From the NCBI RefSeq assembly GCF_014898155.1, contig NZ_CP062938.1, positions 1,674,001 through 1,738,000 of the forward strand: DNA of 64,000 bases. The letters are read 5' to 3'. Of this stretch, positions 19,542 through 27,993 are shown piece by piece (the first letter of the stretch is position 1; every line of letters starts with the position of its first letter). The translations under genes were made by a program, and so were the position numbers. The notes under the pieces were generated by a model. It made no database searches and was not told the origin of the DNA. It saw nothing but the letters and a program-made list of their open reading frames with translations. The stretch comes from Bifidobacterium eulemuris (GTDB taxonomy: Bacteria; Actinomycetota; Actinomycetes; Actinomycetales; Bifidobacteriaceae).

Positions 19542-20909
19542 CTAGCGGTTGTCGTCCTGCGGCTCGCGATCCTCATCCCGCCGCGGCTGACGCACCGGCA
19601 GCGGAAGCAGCACCTGCAGGGTGAAGGCCTTGCCGTCCGTGCGGATGCCCATCGTGCCGCCGTAGCGTTCCGCCGTGTAGCGGATGCCGCGCAGGCCGTA
19701 CCCGTGGTATCCGGGCTCGGAGGTTTTCGAGGTGAGCGGCAGTCCGTCGACCAGCTCGATCGGCTCGTCGCAATAATTGCGCACCTGAATCAGCAGGAAG
19801 TCGTTTTCGGGACGCACGGAGACCTGGATCACCCGCTTGTCGGGATCGGACTGTTTCATCACGCTTTCGATCGCGTTGTCGATCGCGTTGCCGAACAGCG
19901 CGTACAGGTCGCTCTGTTCGATGAAGTCCAGCCGCGAGGCGTCCGCCATGCAGGTCATGGTGATGAGCTGCGCCTCGCAGTACAGGCTTTTCTCGGTGAG
20001 CACCACGTCGAGCACCGGATTGCCGGTTCTCACCACCGAATCGTAGACATCGACCGAATGCTCGATCTCGCCCAGCTGACGGTCGATGTCCGCATTGCCG
20101 TGCGTCGCGCGGAACGCCGCGACCTGGTATTTGAGGTCATGGCATTTGCGGTTGATCACGTCGATCGTCTCTTTGGACACCTGGTACTGGTGCCGCTGGT
20201 GCCGCCACAGCTCCTGCACCATATTGAGCTCGAGCTGCGCCTTCTGGCGGCGTTCGATGTCGTTCTGCAGGTACAGCACGATGCAGCACAGCGCCTCCAC
20301 CAGCACGCGGAACGCCGGCACCATATTGGACGGTTCGGAACTGCCGATCAGCCAGAAGATCACCTGATAGTCGGCGGCCGTCATGAACACCACCACAAGC
20401 ACCAGCGCGAACAGCGCCTTGCGGCGGCTCATCAGATACCGTCCCGACATCTGCAGCTGCGGTGCCAGCCACCGCCGGCAGCAGACGTACAGCACCGCCA
20501 TCATCACCACCAACGCGCCCACCCGCACGCACCACAGCACCCAACCGTCGAAGCGCAGCGTCAGCAGGCTGGCGATCTCCGAAACAGGCGATGCCAACGA
20601 CAGCGACCAAACCGCCACGTACGTTCCGGTCGTGACGCCCATGCGCATGACGGCGACGGTGAACGCCAGCAGCGCCGCCAGACACATCGGCGTCTCCACG
20701 GCGGTCCAGGCGGTTTCGACGTCCACGAAAACGATATCGACTATCGTGACGCCCACGGCCAGTACCACCGACCAAGCGATCCTCCGCGCCCGCAGCGGGC
20801 GTGAATCCGTCCGCGCCGACATCGGGGCCAGCGCGCATGCCACGACGAGGCCGCAGCACAGCGTGTACAGCACGGGGTTCGTCAGCGCCGCGTTGACGAG
20901 CTCACTCAT
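19542..20909 (-). CDS. GHKL sensor histidine kinase (AgrC-like), module 1
   Basis: A 455-residue kinase. The first about 210 residues hold roughly six hydrophobic helices; the cytoplasmic part has the phospho-acceptor motif NRKCHDLK, an N-box LFGNAIDNAIESV and a G-box HGYGLRGI, the set found in AgrC/CitA-like GHKL kinases. It should autophosphorylate on the HDLK His and pass phosphate to the adjacent LytTR regulator. The start ATG 20909 overlaps the regulator gene by 8 bp. The ligand is unknown. No agrB or agrD gene is nearby, so a classical cyclic peptide signal made at this locus is unlikely. Confidence 0.88.
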   Translation of the reverse strand: MSELVNAALTNPVLYTLCCGLVVACALAPMSARTDSRPLRARRIAWSVVLAVGVTIVDIVFVDVETAWTAVETPMCLAALLAFTVAVMRMGVTTGTYVAVWSLSLASPVSEIASLLTLRFDGWVLWCVRVGALVVMMAVLYVCCRRWLAPQLQMSGRYLMSRRKALFALVLVVVFMTAADYQVIFWLIGSSEPSNMVPAFRVLVEALCCIVLYLQNDIERRQKAQLELNMVQELWRHQRHQYQVSKETIDVINRKCHDLKYQVAAFRATHGNADIDRQLGEIEHSVDVYDSVVRTGNPVLDVVLTEKSLYCEAQLITMTCMADASRLDFIEQSDLYALFGNAIDNAIESVMKQSDPDKRVIQVSVRPENDFLLIQVRNYCDEPIELVDGLPLTSKTSEPGYHGYGLRGIRYTAERYGGTMGIRTDGKAFTLQVLLPLPVRQPRRDEDREPQDDNR

Positions 20910-21624
20910 GGTCGCCTCCTCCCACATACGCGGCCATCGCCGCGATGAATTCCTTGCCCTTCTGCCGGCTGACCGGCAGCCGCTCCCCGCCGACGATGGC
21001 GTCGCGGCCCTCCTCGATGCCGGTCACATGCGCCAGATTGACCAGATAGCTGACGCTGCAGCGCGCGAAATGGTGCGGTTGCAGCGTCTCCTCCAGGTTC
21101 TTCATCGATTCGCGGATGCGGATCACGCCGTCGACCGTGTGGATGAACATGTCGTGGCGTTTGCTCTCCACGTAGAGGATGTCGCTGACGCGCACCTTGT
21201 GCATGCCGTCCTTGGAGGTGAAGATCAGCGACTTGCCGCGGTTCTCGCGCCGCGCGATGTCGTCGATGGCGCTTTGCAGCTCCATGGCGAAGCCGTAGTA
21301 GTTGATGGGTTTGAGCACGTAGGAGCGCGCCCGCACCGTGTAGCCCTCGATCGCGTACTGGGCCATGCTGGTGATGAAGATGATGATGACGTCCCGGTCG
21401 ACCAAGCGAATCTCGCGCGCCGCCGAAATGCCGTCCATTCCGGGCATTTCGATGTCCATCAGCACGATGTCGAACACCGGCTGGTAGTCGGCGGCGATCT
21501 TCGCGCCGTCATCGAACACCACATGGCTGATGCTTTCGCCACGTTCCTGCTCGAATTGGGCGAGATACCGCTCCACGACGGACACATACCCCGGATCGTC
21601 TTCAACGACGGCAATTCGAATCAC
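20902..21624 (-). CDS. LytTR response regulator, module 1
   Basis: A two-domain regulator of about 240 residues: a receiver with VVEDD and phospho-acceptor Asp in IVLMDIEMPGMDG, then a LytTR DNA-binding domain (ILYVESKRHDMFIHT, FARCSVSYLVNL, LPVSRQKGKEF). LytTR proteins bind pairs of direct repeats about 21 bp apart. GTG 21624 is preferred because GGAGAG lies 8 bp before it and the product starts like its paralogues; ATG 21639 is possible. First gene of the regulator-kinase-GH3 order; probable target is the GH3 gene at 19323. Confidence 0.88.
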   Translation of the reverse strand: MIRIAVVEDDPGYVSVVERYLAQFEQERGESISHVVFDDGAKIAADYQPVFDIVLMDIEMPGMDGISAAREIRLVDRDVIIIFITSMAQYAIEGYTVRARSYVLKPINYYGFAMELQSAIDDIARRENRGKSLIFTSKDGMHKVRVSDILYVESKRHDMFIHTVDGVIRIRESMKNLEETLQPHHFARCSVSYLVNLAHVTGIEEGRDAIVGGERLPVSRQKGKEFIAAMAAYVGGGDHE

Positions 21625-21831
21625 TGCTTCGCTCTCCATGGTTCAGTCTTCTGGCAACACTGCTCAAGCCGGGCAGACTCACCCTTCCATTATGCCCAGC
21701 CCGTGGAAAAGCCGCGCCCCCTCGTCGAATTGGCGCGCGTACGCGTGCGACTCCAAGGCGCACCGAAGGAAGCGGTACAGTGGGTACCGCGACTGAGGAG
21801 CAACGCGGGAGGCGCTCCGTACGCGCGGCAA

Positions 21832-23505
21832 TTAAATGTCGTAGCGCCAGGATTTGTCGGTGATGACGCGCGCCATCGCCAGGCCGATGGGCAGGCAGAC
21901 GATCACCATGAAGGCGCGGAAGGCCCAGTCGAGGGCGAGTTGGGTGTCGAATTGGCCGAGGTGGAACATGGCCTGGTACATATACATGCCGGGCACCATG
22001 ATGACGATGGAGGGCACGGTCAGGCAGATGCGCGGGTAGCCGAGATGCGGCGGAAGCCAGCCGCGGCGCACGGAGGATCGCCATGCGGAGGCGAGAAGGC
22101 CGGCCAATAGCGCGCCGAGGAAGGCGCCTCCTTCGGCGGGCATGCCCATATCGACGATTTCCAGCCGGAAGGTGTCGGTGATGGCGCCGATGAACGCGGC
22201 GACGAAGCACATGCGCTGCGGGGAGTTGAACAGTACAGAGAATCCCCACACGCCGACGAACGCGGCGACGAACCGCAGCAGGCAGTTCACCGCGGGGTCG
22301 AGGCCGAGCGGCTCGAATCCTTCCGGATTGAGGTGCACGATCAGAGCCACGGCCCAGCCGGCGAGCGTGGCCATCAGGATGATGCACAGCACATAGCAGA
22401 TGCGCTGTATGCCAGAGGGGAAGTCGATTTTGGCCATGTCGAGTCCGCCGGTGATCAGCGGAAAGCCGGGGATGACGAACAGCATGGCGCCGATGTAGGC
22501 GGTGTCGTGTTCGAGCGCGACCGGGTCGACGAACCAGCCGATGGCGCGCAATACGCCGGTGCAGGCGAGCGCCGCCACGGCCACGCACACGAAGGTGACG
22601 AAGAATTGGTTGAGATGGTGGGCGAAGAGTCGGCGGCGCAGCCATTGGCCGAGTCCCGCGCCGATGAACGCGCCAACCATGTCGTAGATGCCGCCGCCGA
22701 GCAGGAACACGAAGGCCGCGCAGGCGAGCGCGGAGGCGAGTCCGGAGAACCAGGGCGCGTAGAGCGGCTTGCGTCGTTCGATGAGGTCGAGTCGTTCGTG
22801 CGCCTGCCTCACGGTGATGCCGTGGCTTGCGCTCGTTTCGTCATGCGGGGACGAGACGTAGTCGAAATGTTCGGCGTATTCGCCTTTGGGGGGCTTGTGT
22901 CCGTGTTTGGTGGATTCCGCGGCGGCGTCGGCGGCCTCTTTGGCGAGGCGCTCCGCTTGGGCCCGTTTGGCTTCGCGGTCCTTTTCCACGGCCCGCATGA
23001 TGGATTGGCGCGCGTCGGGGGAGTCGAGGTGTTCGACGAGTTCTTCGGAGATGTCCGGCTTGGCGTGGTACATGGAGCCGGTGCCGAGGTTCACGTTGAA
23101 CCAGTCGGCGAAATGCTCGAGCAGCCAGATGCGTTCGGTGTTGACGCCGGTGGTGGGCAGGTCCACGACTTCGGTGATGCGGTCGCGTCCGTCGGTGCAG
23201 GCGGCCTCGATGTCGGTGAGGTTCACGTCGGCGCGCACGTGCACGCCCAGCGGGTAGGCGATGCGGTGCATCATCTCGCGCACGCGGAAGCTGCCGGTGC
23301 CGGCGCTCAGGTCGAGCATGCCGACGCGCACGATCACGCTGGCTTTGGCTGCGATGCCGGCTTCGGTGACGGGTTTGTCCCAGTCGCGTTCGATATCCTC
23401 CATATCCAGGGGGATGGAGTGCGTGTGGAATTTGCGCACGGCGGAGGCGCCGGTCGCGCCCGGTTCCGCTTGATGCGCATGCTGATGTTCATGCCCGTTC
23501 GTCAC
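21832..23505 (-). CDS. ThrE-family threonine/serine exporter
   Basis: A 557-residue protein with the two-part ThrE layout. The N-terminal half has a soluble region with ASVIVRVGMLDLSAGTGSFRVREMM, matching ThrE proteins, and a charged Glu/Ala/Lys insert of about 50 residues. The C-terminal half has about ten membrane helices including VIPGFPLITGGLDMAK and VMVPGMYMYQ-type loops. Such proteins export threonine, serine or small metabolites by proton exchange. The GTG start at 23505 has only a weak ribosome site, so the N-terminus is uncertain. It is followed by the module 1 regulator in the same direction after 207 bp. Confidence 0.8.
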   Translation of the reverse strand: MTNGHEHQHAHQAEPGATGASAVRKFHTHSIPLDMEDIERDWDKPVTEAGIAAKASVIVRVGMLDLSAGTGSFRVREMMHRIAYPLGVHVRADVNLTDIEAACTDGRDRITEVVDLPTTGVNTERIWLLEHFADWFNVNLGTGSMYHAKPDISEELVEHLDSPDARQSIMRAVEKDREAKRAQAERLAKEAADAAAESTKHGHKPPKGEYAEHFDYVSSPHDETSASHGITVRQAHERLDLIERRKPLYAPWFSGLASALACAAFVFLLGGGIYDMVGAFIGAGLGQWLRRRLFAHHLNQFFVTFVCVAVAALACTGVLRAIGWFVDPVALEHDTAYIGAMLFVIPGFPLITGGLDMAKIDFPSGIQRICYVLCIILMATLAGWAVALIVHLNPEGFEPLGLDPAVNCLLRFVAAFVGVWGFSVLFNSPQRMCFVAAFIGAITDTFRLEIVDMGMPAEGGAFLGALLAGLLASAWRSSVRRGWLPPHLGYPRICLTVPSIVIMVPGMYMYQAMFHLGQFDTQLALDWAFRAFMVIVCLPIGLAMARVITDKSWRYDI

Positions 23506-23567
23506 ACTTCTAGGTGTACCGCACGCCCTGCCCGACGGTCATGCCGAGCATTCGTTTCTCCCGTCAT

Positions 23568-23650
23568 GCTGAGCGTAGTCGAAGCATCTCATCCCCATGC
23601 TATGCACGGTGGGATCCTTCGACTCCGCTACGCTCCGCTCAGGATGACGC
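23568..23650. repeat. Inverted pair of the GTCATCCTGAGCG dispersed repeat
   Basis: One copy reads GTCATGCTGAGCGTAGTCGA on the plus strand and a second, inverted copy ends CTCCGCTCAGGATGACGC, so the pair can form a hairpin in the gap before ppc. Confidence 0.75.
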
Positions 23651-23839
23651 GGAAGGAAGAAAAGTGCACATTGTGGACTTCGTAACCTAAATGGCGATTA
23701 TGCGGGCCTACAATGTTCCGCACATAGCAACCACGCTGAATCGAAGGCTGTGGGCTCGCAACGGGCGGCCTCAACAACCGTGGAGGAGCCACGGACGACC
23801 GCCAGACCGAGCAACCGGAGGTTCGGCAAAGGAGAGTAT

Positions 23840-26575
23840 ATGTCACAATCACAAGAACAATCCGCGCTCACCGAGGCGTCGGCCGCGACGCCCCACGATG
23901 AGCAGCAGCTTCCCGAATCCCTCGGCAACGATATGGAGCTGTGCCTGAGCATCCTTCGCGAGGTGCTCGGCGAATACGATCCGCAGCTGCTCGCCACCTT
24001 CGATCAGGTGCGCGAATACGCCGTTGAGGCCAGCGCCGAACATTTCGGCGGCATGACCGATCCGCACCCGGATGAGGACGGCCTGGCCAAGGCGGTCGAG
24101 GTCATCGACAATATGAACCTGCACGACGCCCAGCTGTTGGCGCGCGCGTTCGCCACCTACTTCCATCTGGCCAACCTGAGCGAGGAGAACTACCGCGTCT
24201 CCGTGCTGCACCAGCGCGAGGCCGAGGTCAACGACAGCCAGGCGGTCGATCCGGTCAACGAGATGACCCTCGCCTACCATCAGCTGATCGGCGAGCTCGG
24301 CCCGGCGAAGGCCAAGGAGCTGCTGGACAATCTGGAGTTCCATCCGGTGTTCACCGCCCACCCCACCGAGGCGCGACGCAAGGCCGTGGAGGGCAAGATC
24401 CGCCGCATCGCCCAGCTGCTCGAGGTGCACAAGCTGCTCGGCGGCTCCGATAAGAAGGAGAACTACCGCCGCCTGTTCAACGAGATCGACGCGCTGTTCC
24501 GCACCTCGCCGATCGCGCTGAAGAAGCCGACGCCCGTCGAGGAGGCCGACACCATCCTCGACATCTTCGACAACACGCTGTTCCACACGATTCCGCAGGT
24601 CTACCGCCGTTTCGACGACTGGATGCTGGGCGACAAGGCCGGCCTCGTGCCGCCCGCATGCCCCGCGTTCTTCCGCCCCGGCAGCTGGATCGGCTCCGAC
24701 CGCGACGGCAACCCGAACGTCACCGCCAAGGTGAGCCGCCAGGTGGCCCGCAAGTTCTCCGACCACGTGATCGGCGCGCTTGAGGAGGCCACGCGCACCG
24801 TCGGCAAGAACCTCACCATGGAGTCCGAGACCACGCCGGCCAGCCAGGAGCTCAAGAACCTGTGGAGCCGCCAGCGCGAGATGAGCGAACGCCTGACCTC
24901 GCGCGCGTCGGTGATCTCCACCAAGGAGACGCACCGCGCGGTGATGCTGGTGATGGCCGACCGCCTGCACTACACCATCGAACGCGACGCGGACCTCATG
25001 TACCACTCCTGCGACGAGTTCCTCTCCGATCTGCGCGTCGTGCAGCGTTCGCTGGCCGAGGCCAACGCGAAGCGCTCCGCCTACGGCCCGCTGCAGGACC
25101 TCATCTGGCAGGCTGAGACCTTCGGCTTCCACATGGTGGAGATGGAGTTCCGCCAGCATTCCGTGGTGCACGCCCGCGCGCTCGACGACATCCGCGAGCA
25201 CGGCCTGCACGGCGAACGCGGCGAACTGCAGCCGATGACGCACGAGGTGCTCGACACCTTCCGCGCGCTGGGCGCGATCCAGAAGCGCAACGGCATGAAG
25301 GCCGCGCGCCGCTACATCATCTCGTTCACCAAAAGCGCGCAGAATGTGCGCGACGTGTACGAGCTCAACCGTCTCGCCTTCGCGAACCCGCAGGATGTGC
25401 CGACCCTTGACGTGATCCCGCTGTTCGAGCAGCTGGAGGATCTCGAGAACTCGGTGAATGTGCTTGAGGAAATGATCAAGATCCCCGAGGTGCAGAACCG
25501 ACTGAAGGTCACCGGCGGCAAGATGGAGGTCATGCTCGGCTACTCCGACTCCTCGAAGGACGCCGGCCCCACCTCCGCCACGCTGGCCCTGCACTCCGCG
25601 CAGGAACGCATCGCCCGCTGGGCCGAATCGCACGACATCGACCTGACGCTGTTCCACGGACGCGGCGGTGCCGTCGGCCGCGGCGGCGGTCCGGCCAACC
25701 GCGCGGTGCTCGCGCAGCCGGTCGGCTCGGTCAAGTGCCGTTTCAAGCTCACCGAACAGGGCGAGGTCATCTTCGCGCGCTACGGCAACCCGGTGCTGGC
25801 CATACGCCACGTCGAGTCGGTCGCGGCGGCCACGCTGCTGCAGTCCGCGCCGAGCGTGGAGAAGACGAACACCGAGATGACCGAGAAGTACGCGGATATG
25901 GCCGCGGCGCTCGACGAGGTCTCGCATGAGCGCTATCTCGACCTGCTCAACACCGAGGATTTCGCGCCGTGGTTCTCCACGGTCACGCCGCTGACCGAAA
26001 TCGGCCTGTTGCCGATCGGCTCGCGTCCGGCGAAGCGCGGTCTGGGAGCCAAGTCGCTGGACGATCTGCGCACGATCCCATGGATCTTCGCGTGGGCGCA
26101 GGCCCGCGTGAACCTGGCCGCCTGGTACGGCCTGGGTTCGGCGTGCGAGCAGTTCGGCGATCTGGAGACGCTGCGTCAGGCGTACAAGGAGTGGCCGCTG
26201 TTCTCGACGTTCATCGACAATATCGAGATGTCGATCGCCAAGACGGACGAGCGCATCGCCAAGATGTACCTCGCGCTGGGCGACCGCGACGATCTGCGCG
26301 ACAAGGTGCTGCATGAGATGAAGCTCACCCGCCAGTGGGTGCTGAAGATCGTGGGCGACGAGTGGCCGCTGCAGCACCGCCATGTGCTGGGCCAGGCGAT
26401 TCGCATCCGCTCGCCGTACGTCGACGCGCTGTCCGTCACGCAGGTGCTGGCCTTGAAGTCGCTGCGTAAGAAGGTGGACAAGGAGGAGCTGAGCCAGAGC
26501 CAGCAGGCCGGGTTCATCTATCTGATCCTGTGCACCGTTTCGGGTGTGGCCGCCGGCCTGCAGAATACGGGGTGA
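23840..26575 (+). CDS. ppc: Phosphoenolpyruvate carboxylase
   Basis: Carboxylates PEP to oxaloacetate with bicarbonate, supplying C4 precursors; cytosolic. The 911-residue length is normal. Catalytic motifs are present: VFTAHPTEARRK near residue 175 (His), GSDRDGNPNVT, and FHGRGGAVGRGGGP near residue 610. The C-terminus ends in a short form of the usual NTG (LQNTG). ATG 23840 follows AAAGGAGAG; the in-frame ATG 90 bp upstream lacks one. Monocistronic, ending in the hairpin group at 26586-26702. Confidence 0.97.
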   Translation: MSQSQEQSALTEASAATPHDEQQLPESLGNDMELCLSILREVLGEYDPQLLATFDQVREYAVEASAEHFGGMTDPHPDEDGLAKAVEVIDNMNLHDAQLLARAFATYFHLANLSEENYRVSVLHQREAEVNDSQAVDPVNEMTLAYHQLIGELGPAKAKELLDNLEFHPVFTAHPTEARRKAVEGKIRRIAQLLEVHKLLGGSDKKENYRRLFNEIDALFRTSPIALKKPTPVEEADTILDIFDNTLFHTIPQVYRRFDDWMLGDKAGLVPPACPAFFRPGSWIGSDRDGNPNVTAKVSRQVARKFSDHVIGALEEATRTVGKNLTMESETTPASQELKNLWSRQREMSERLTSRASVISTKETHRAVMLVMADRLHYTIERDADLMYHSCDEFLSDLRVVQRSLAEANAKRSAYGPLQDLIWQAETFGFHMVEMEFRQHSVVHARALDDIREHGLHGERGELQPMTHEVLDTFRALGAIQKRNGMKAARRYIISFTKSAQNVRDVYELNRLAFANPQDVPTLDVIPLFEQLEDLENSVNVLEEMIKIPEVQNRLKVTGGKMEVMLGYSDSSKDAGPTSATLALHSAQERIARWAESHDIDLTLFHGRGGAVGRGGGPANRAVLAQPVGSVKCRFKLTEQGEVIFARYGNPVLAIRHVESVAAATLLQSAPSVEKTNTEMTEKYADMAAALDEVSHERYLDLLNTEDFAPWFSTVTPLTEIGLLPIGSRPAKRGLGAKSLDDLRTIPWIFAWAQARVNLAAWYGLGSACEQFGDLETLRQAYKEWPLFSTFIDNIEMSIAKTDERIAKMYLALGDRDDLRDKVLHEMKLTRQWVLKIVGDEWPLQHRHVLGQAIRIRSPYVDALSVTQVLALKSLRKKVDKEELSQSQQAGFIYLILCTVSGVAAGLQNTG

Positions 26576-26585
26576 CGTTTGCGTA

Positions 26586-26702
26586 GGTGAATCGCGCCTG
26601 CGCGCGATTCACCCGCTGGGAAGCCCAGTGGGCTTCCCAGCCGCAAACGTAGCGAGGGTGATGCGCTTAAGGGGAGCAAAGCTCCCGCGCATCACCCTCG
26701 CA
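26586..26702 (+). terminator. Three consecutive perfect hairpins after ppc
   Basis: Stem 1: GGTGAATCGCGC / GCGCGATTCACC (26586-26613). Stem 2: GCTGGGAAGCCC / GGGCTTCCCAGC (26615-26641). Stem 3: a 15-bp stem GCGAGGGTGATGCGC with its complement and a smaller stem inside (26652-26702). None has a clear T-run, but together they should halt transcription. Confidence 0.6.
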
Positions 26703-26842
26703 GCACAGCATGGCCGCGCACATCGCGCGGCCATTCCATTTCCCGCCGCGCGCAGCGCGCCACCCGCCAAACCCTTGTCACGTCAAACACTCCCGCCAGA
26801 TTCCCTCTTCGTCAACGCACGACCGCTCCCACCTCTCCCACC

Positions 26843-26955
26843 CGTGCGACCTTTCCGAACATTTTATGTTCACCATCACCACCCACAAAACGCTGAAATT
26901 CCAACGAAACCACCCACGAAATCGAACATCTTTCCTGTTCGGAATCCTCGCACGG
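26843..26955. repeat. 113-bp palindromic dispersed element, copy 1
   Basis: Starts CGTGCGACCTTTCCGAACAT and ends with the complementary GTCGCACGG-like arm (CCTCGCACGG). The middle carries AACGCTGAAATTCCAACGAA. Copies 2 (27674-27786) and 3 (34169-34280) share ends, length and middle. The remaining bases of the 26576-27008 gap hold the ppc hairpins and nothing else I can identify. Confidence 0.8.
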
Positions 26956-27008
26956 ACGCCAATCCCCAGCCCACCCGTGCGACAGCGCTCCTGTCCGTAA
27001 CGTCCACC

Positions 27009-27620
27009 CTACGCACCATACCGCCGGTCACGCCAATAGAACTCATAATCCCGCTCGCCGATCGGGCGCACCACCTCGCAGGGACTCCCATACGCGACCA
27101 CATTCGCGGGGATGTCCTTGGTGACCAGACTGTGCGCGCCGATCACACTGTTGTCGCCGATGGTCACGCCGGGCAGTACGGTCACTCCCGCGCCGATCCA
27201 TACGTTGCGGCCGATGACGACGGGCTCGGAATACTGCCCCAGCTTTTCGCGCAGATCGGGGCGGATCGGATGGCCGGTGGTCACCAGCGTGACGTTGGGG
27301 CCTATCATCGTGTGGTCGCCGATGGTGATGTCGGCGTCGTCGACCAGCGTGAGGTTGAAGTTCGCGTAGCAGTAATTACCCCAATGCGTGCCGCAACCCC
27401 AGTTGGCGTGGACGGGCGGTTCGAGGTAGGTGTCGTCGCCGATTTCGGCGAACAAGGCTTTCATCAGCGCCTGACGGCGTTCGGGATCGTCCGGCCGCGA
27501 GTTGTTGAAATCGTACAGCAGCTGCAGCTGCTCGCGCTGCGCCTCGGCCATGCCGGGGTAATCGCAGGAATACACGCCCGGCGTGCGCATAATGTCCAGG
27601 ATCTCTTGCGGGACGGTCAT
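27009..27620 (-). CDS. Sugar O-acetyltransferase (maltose/galactoside type)
   Basis: A 203-residue left-handed beta-helix acyltransferase. It shows repeated hexapeptides (ITIGDHTMIGPNVTLVTTGH, VVIGRNVWIGAGVTVLPGV, TIGDNSVIGAHSLVTKDIP), the NFNLTLVDDADITIG segment and the conserved His in TGHPI, as in LacA/Maa/NodL enzymes that move acetyl from acetyl-CoA to a sugar hydroxyl. ATG 27620 follows AAAGGAG. It is flanked by copies 1 and 2 of the 113-bp element, so it sits in a potentially exchangeable cassette. Confidence 0.9.
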   Translation of the reverse strand: MTVPQEILDIMRTPGVYSCDYPGMAEAQREQLQLLYDFNNSRPDDPERRQALMKALFAEIGDDTYLEPPVHANWGCGTHWGNYCYANFNLTLVDDADITIGDHTMIGPNVTLVTTGHPIRPDLREKLGQYSEPVVIGRNVWIGAGVTVLPGVTIGDNSVIGAHSLVTKDIPANVVAYGSPCEVVRPIGERDYEFYWRDRRYGA

Positions 27621-27673
27621 CGTCGAAACTCCTTTGCGGGTCGGGGTCGCACGGGCACCGTTGCGCAACTCAT

Positions 27674-27786
27674 CCGTGCGACCTTTTCAAACATCTCATG
27701 TTCACTATAACCATCCCACAAACGTTGGAATTTCAACGAAACACCACGAAAATCAAACATGGCCCATGTTCGGAAAAGTCGCACGC
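27674..27786. repeat. 113-bp palindromic dispersed element, copy 2
   Basis: CGTGCGACCTTTTCAAACAT at the left and CATGTTCGGAAAAGTCGCACG at the right form the terminal stem, with AACGTTGGAATTTCAACGAA in the middle. It marks the left edge of the defence island; copy 3 marks the right edge. Confidence 0.85.
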
Positions 27787-27819
27787 CCCACTCTCAGCCA
27801 CCACCCCGTGCGCAGGCCT

Positions 27820-27928
27820 CATTGTGACAAATCGATCGCCAATCGGGCTCTATAACGTGACAAGCCACCTTCCAAAACGAATCTGTAATGTGACAATTCA
27901 CCCCCGAAACCAGCTCTATTTGTTACAT
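27820..27928. repeat. Four direct repeats at 31-33-bp spacing (TATAACGTGACAA-like)
   Basis: TGACA-type cores occur at 27825, 27858, 27891 and 27922 (the last as TTACA), each preceded by CTC/CTG-TATAA-like bases. The regular spacing of three helical turns suggests a protein-binding array just upstream of the restriction gene. It fills part of the 27621-27993 gap. Confidence 0.6.
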
Positions 27929-27993
27929 GGTCCTCTCTAAACGTTGGCATTTCAGCGATACTATTGCATCTAGCACACGTAAGGAGTCAGGTA

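Noticed and set aside
16024..19545. A 1173-residue plus-strand ORF opposite the module 1 GH3 gene, and similar long antisense ORFs over the other GH3, glgP and ppc genes.
   Set aside because: Product is low-complexity Val/Gly/His/Arg sequence typical of the antisense of high-GC genes; no ribosome site or domain; the minus-strand GH3 is certain.
21625..21831. Search for an agrD-like peptide gene beside module 1 and in the other module gaps.
   Set aside because: No short ORF with a ribosome site and cysteine-containing peptide core plus acidic tail was seen, and no AgrB-like membrane protease exists in the window.
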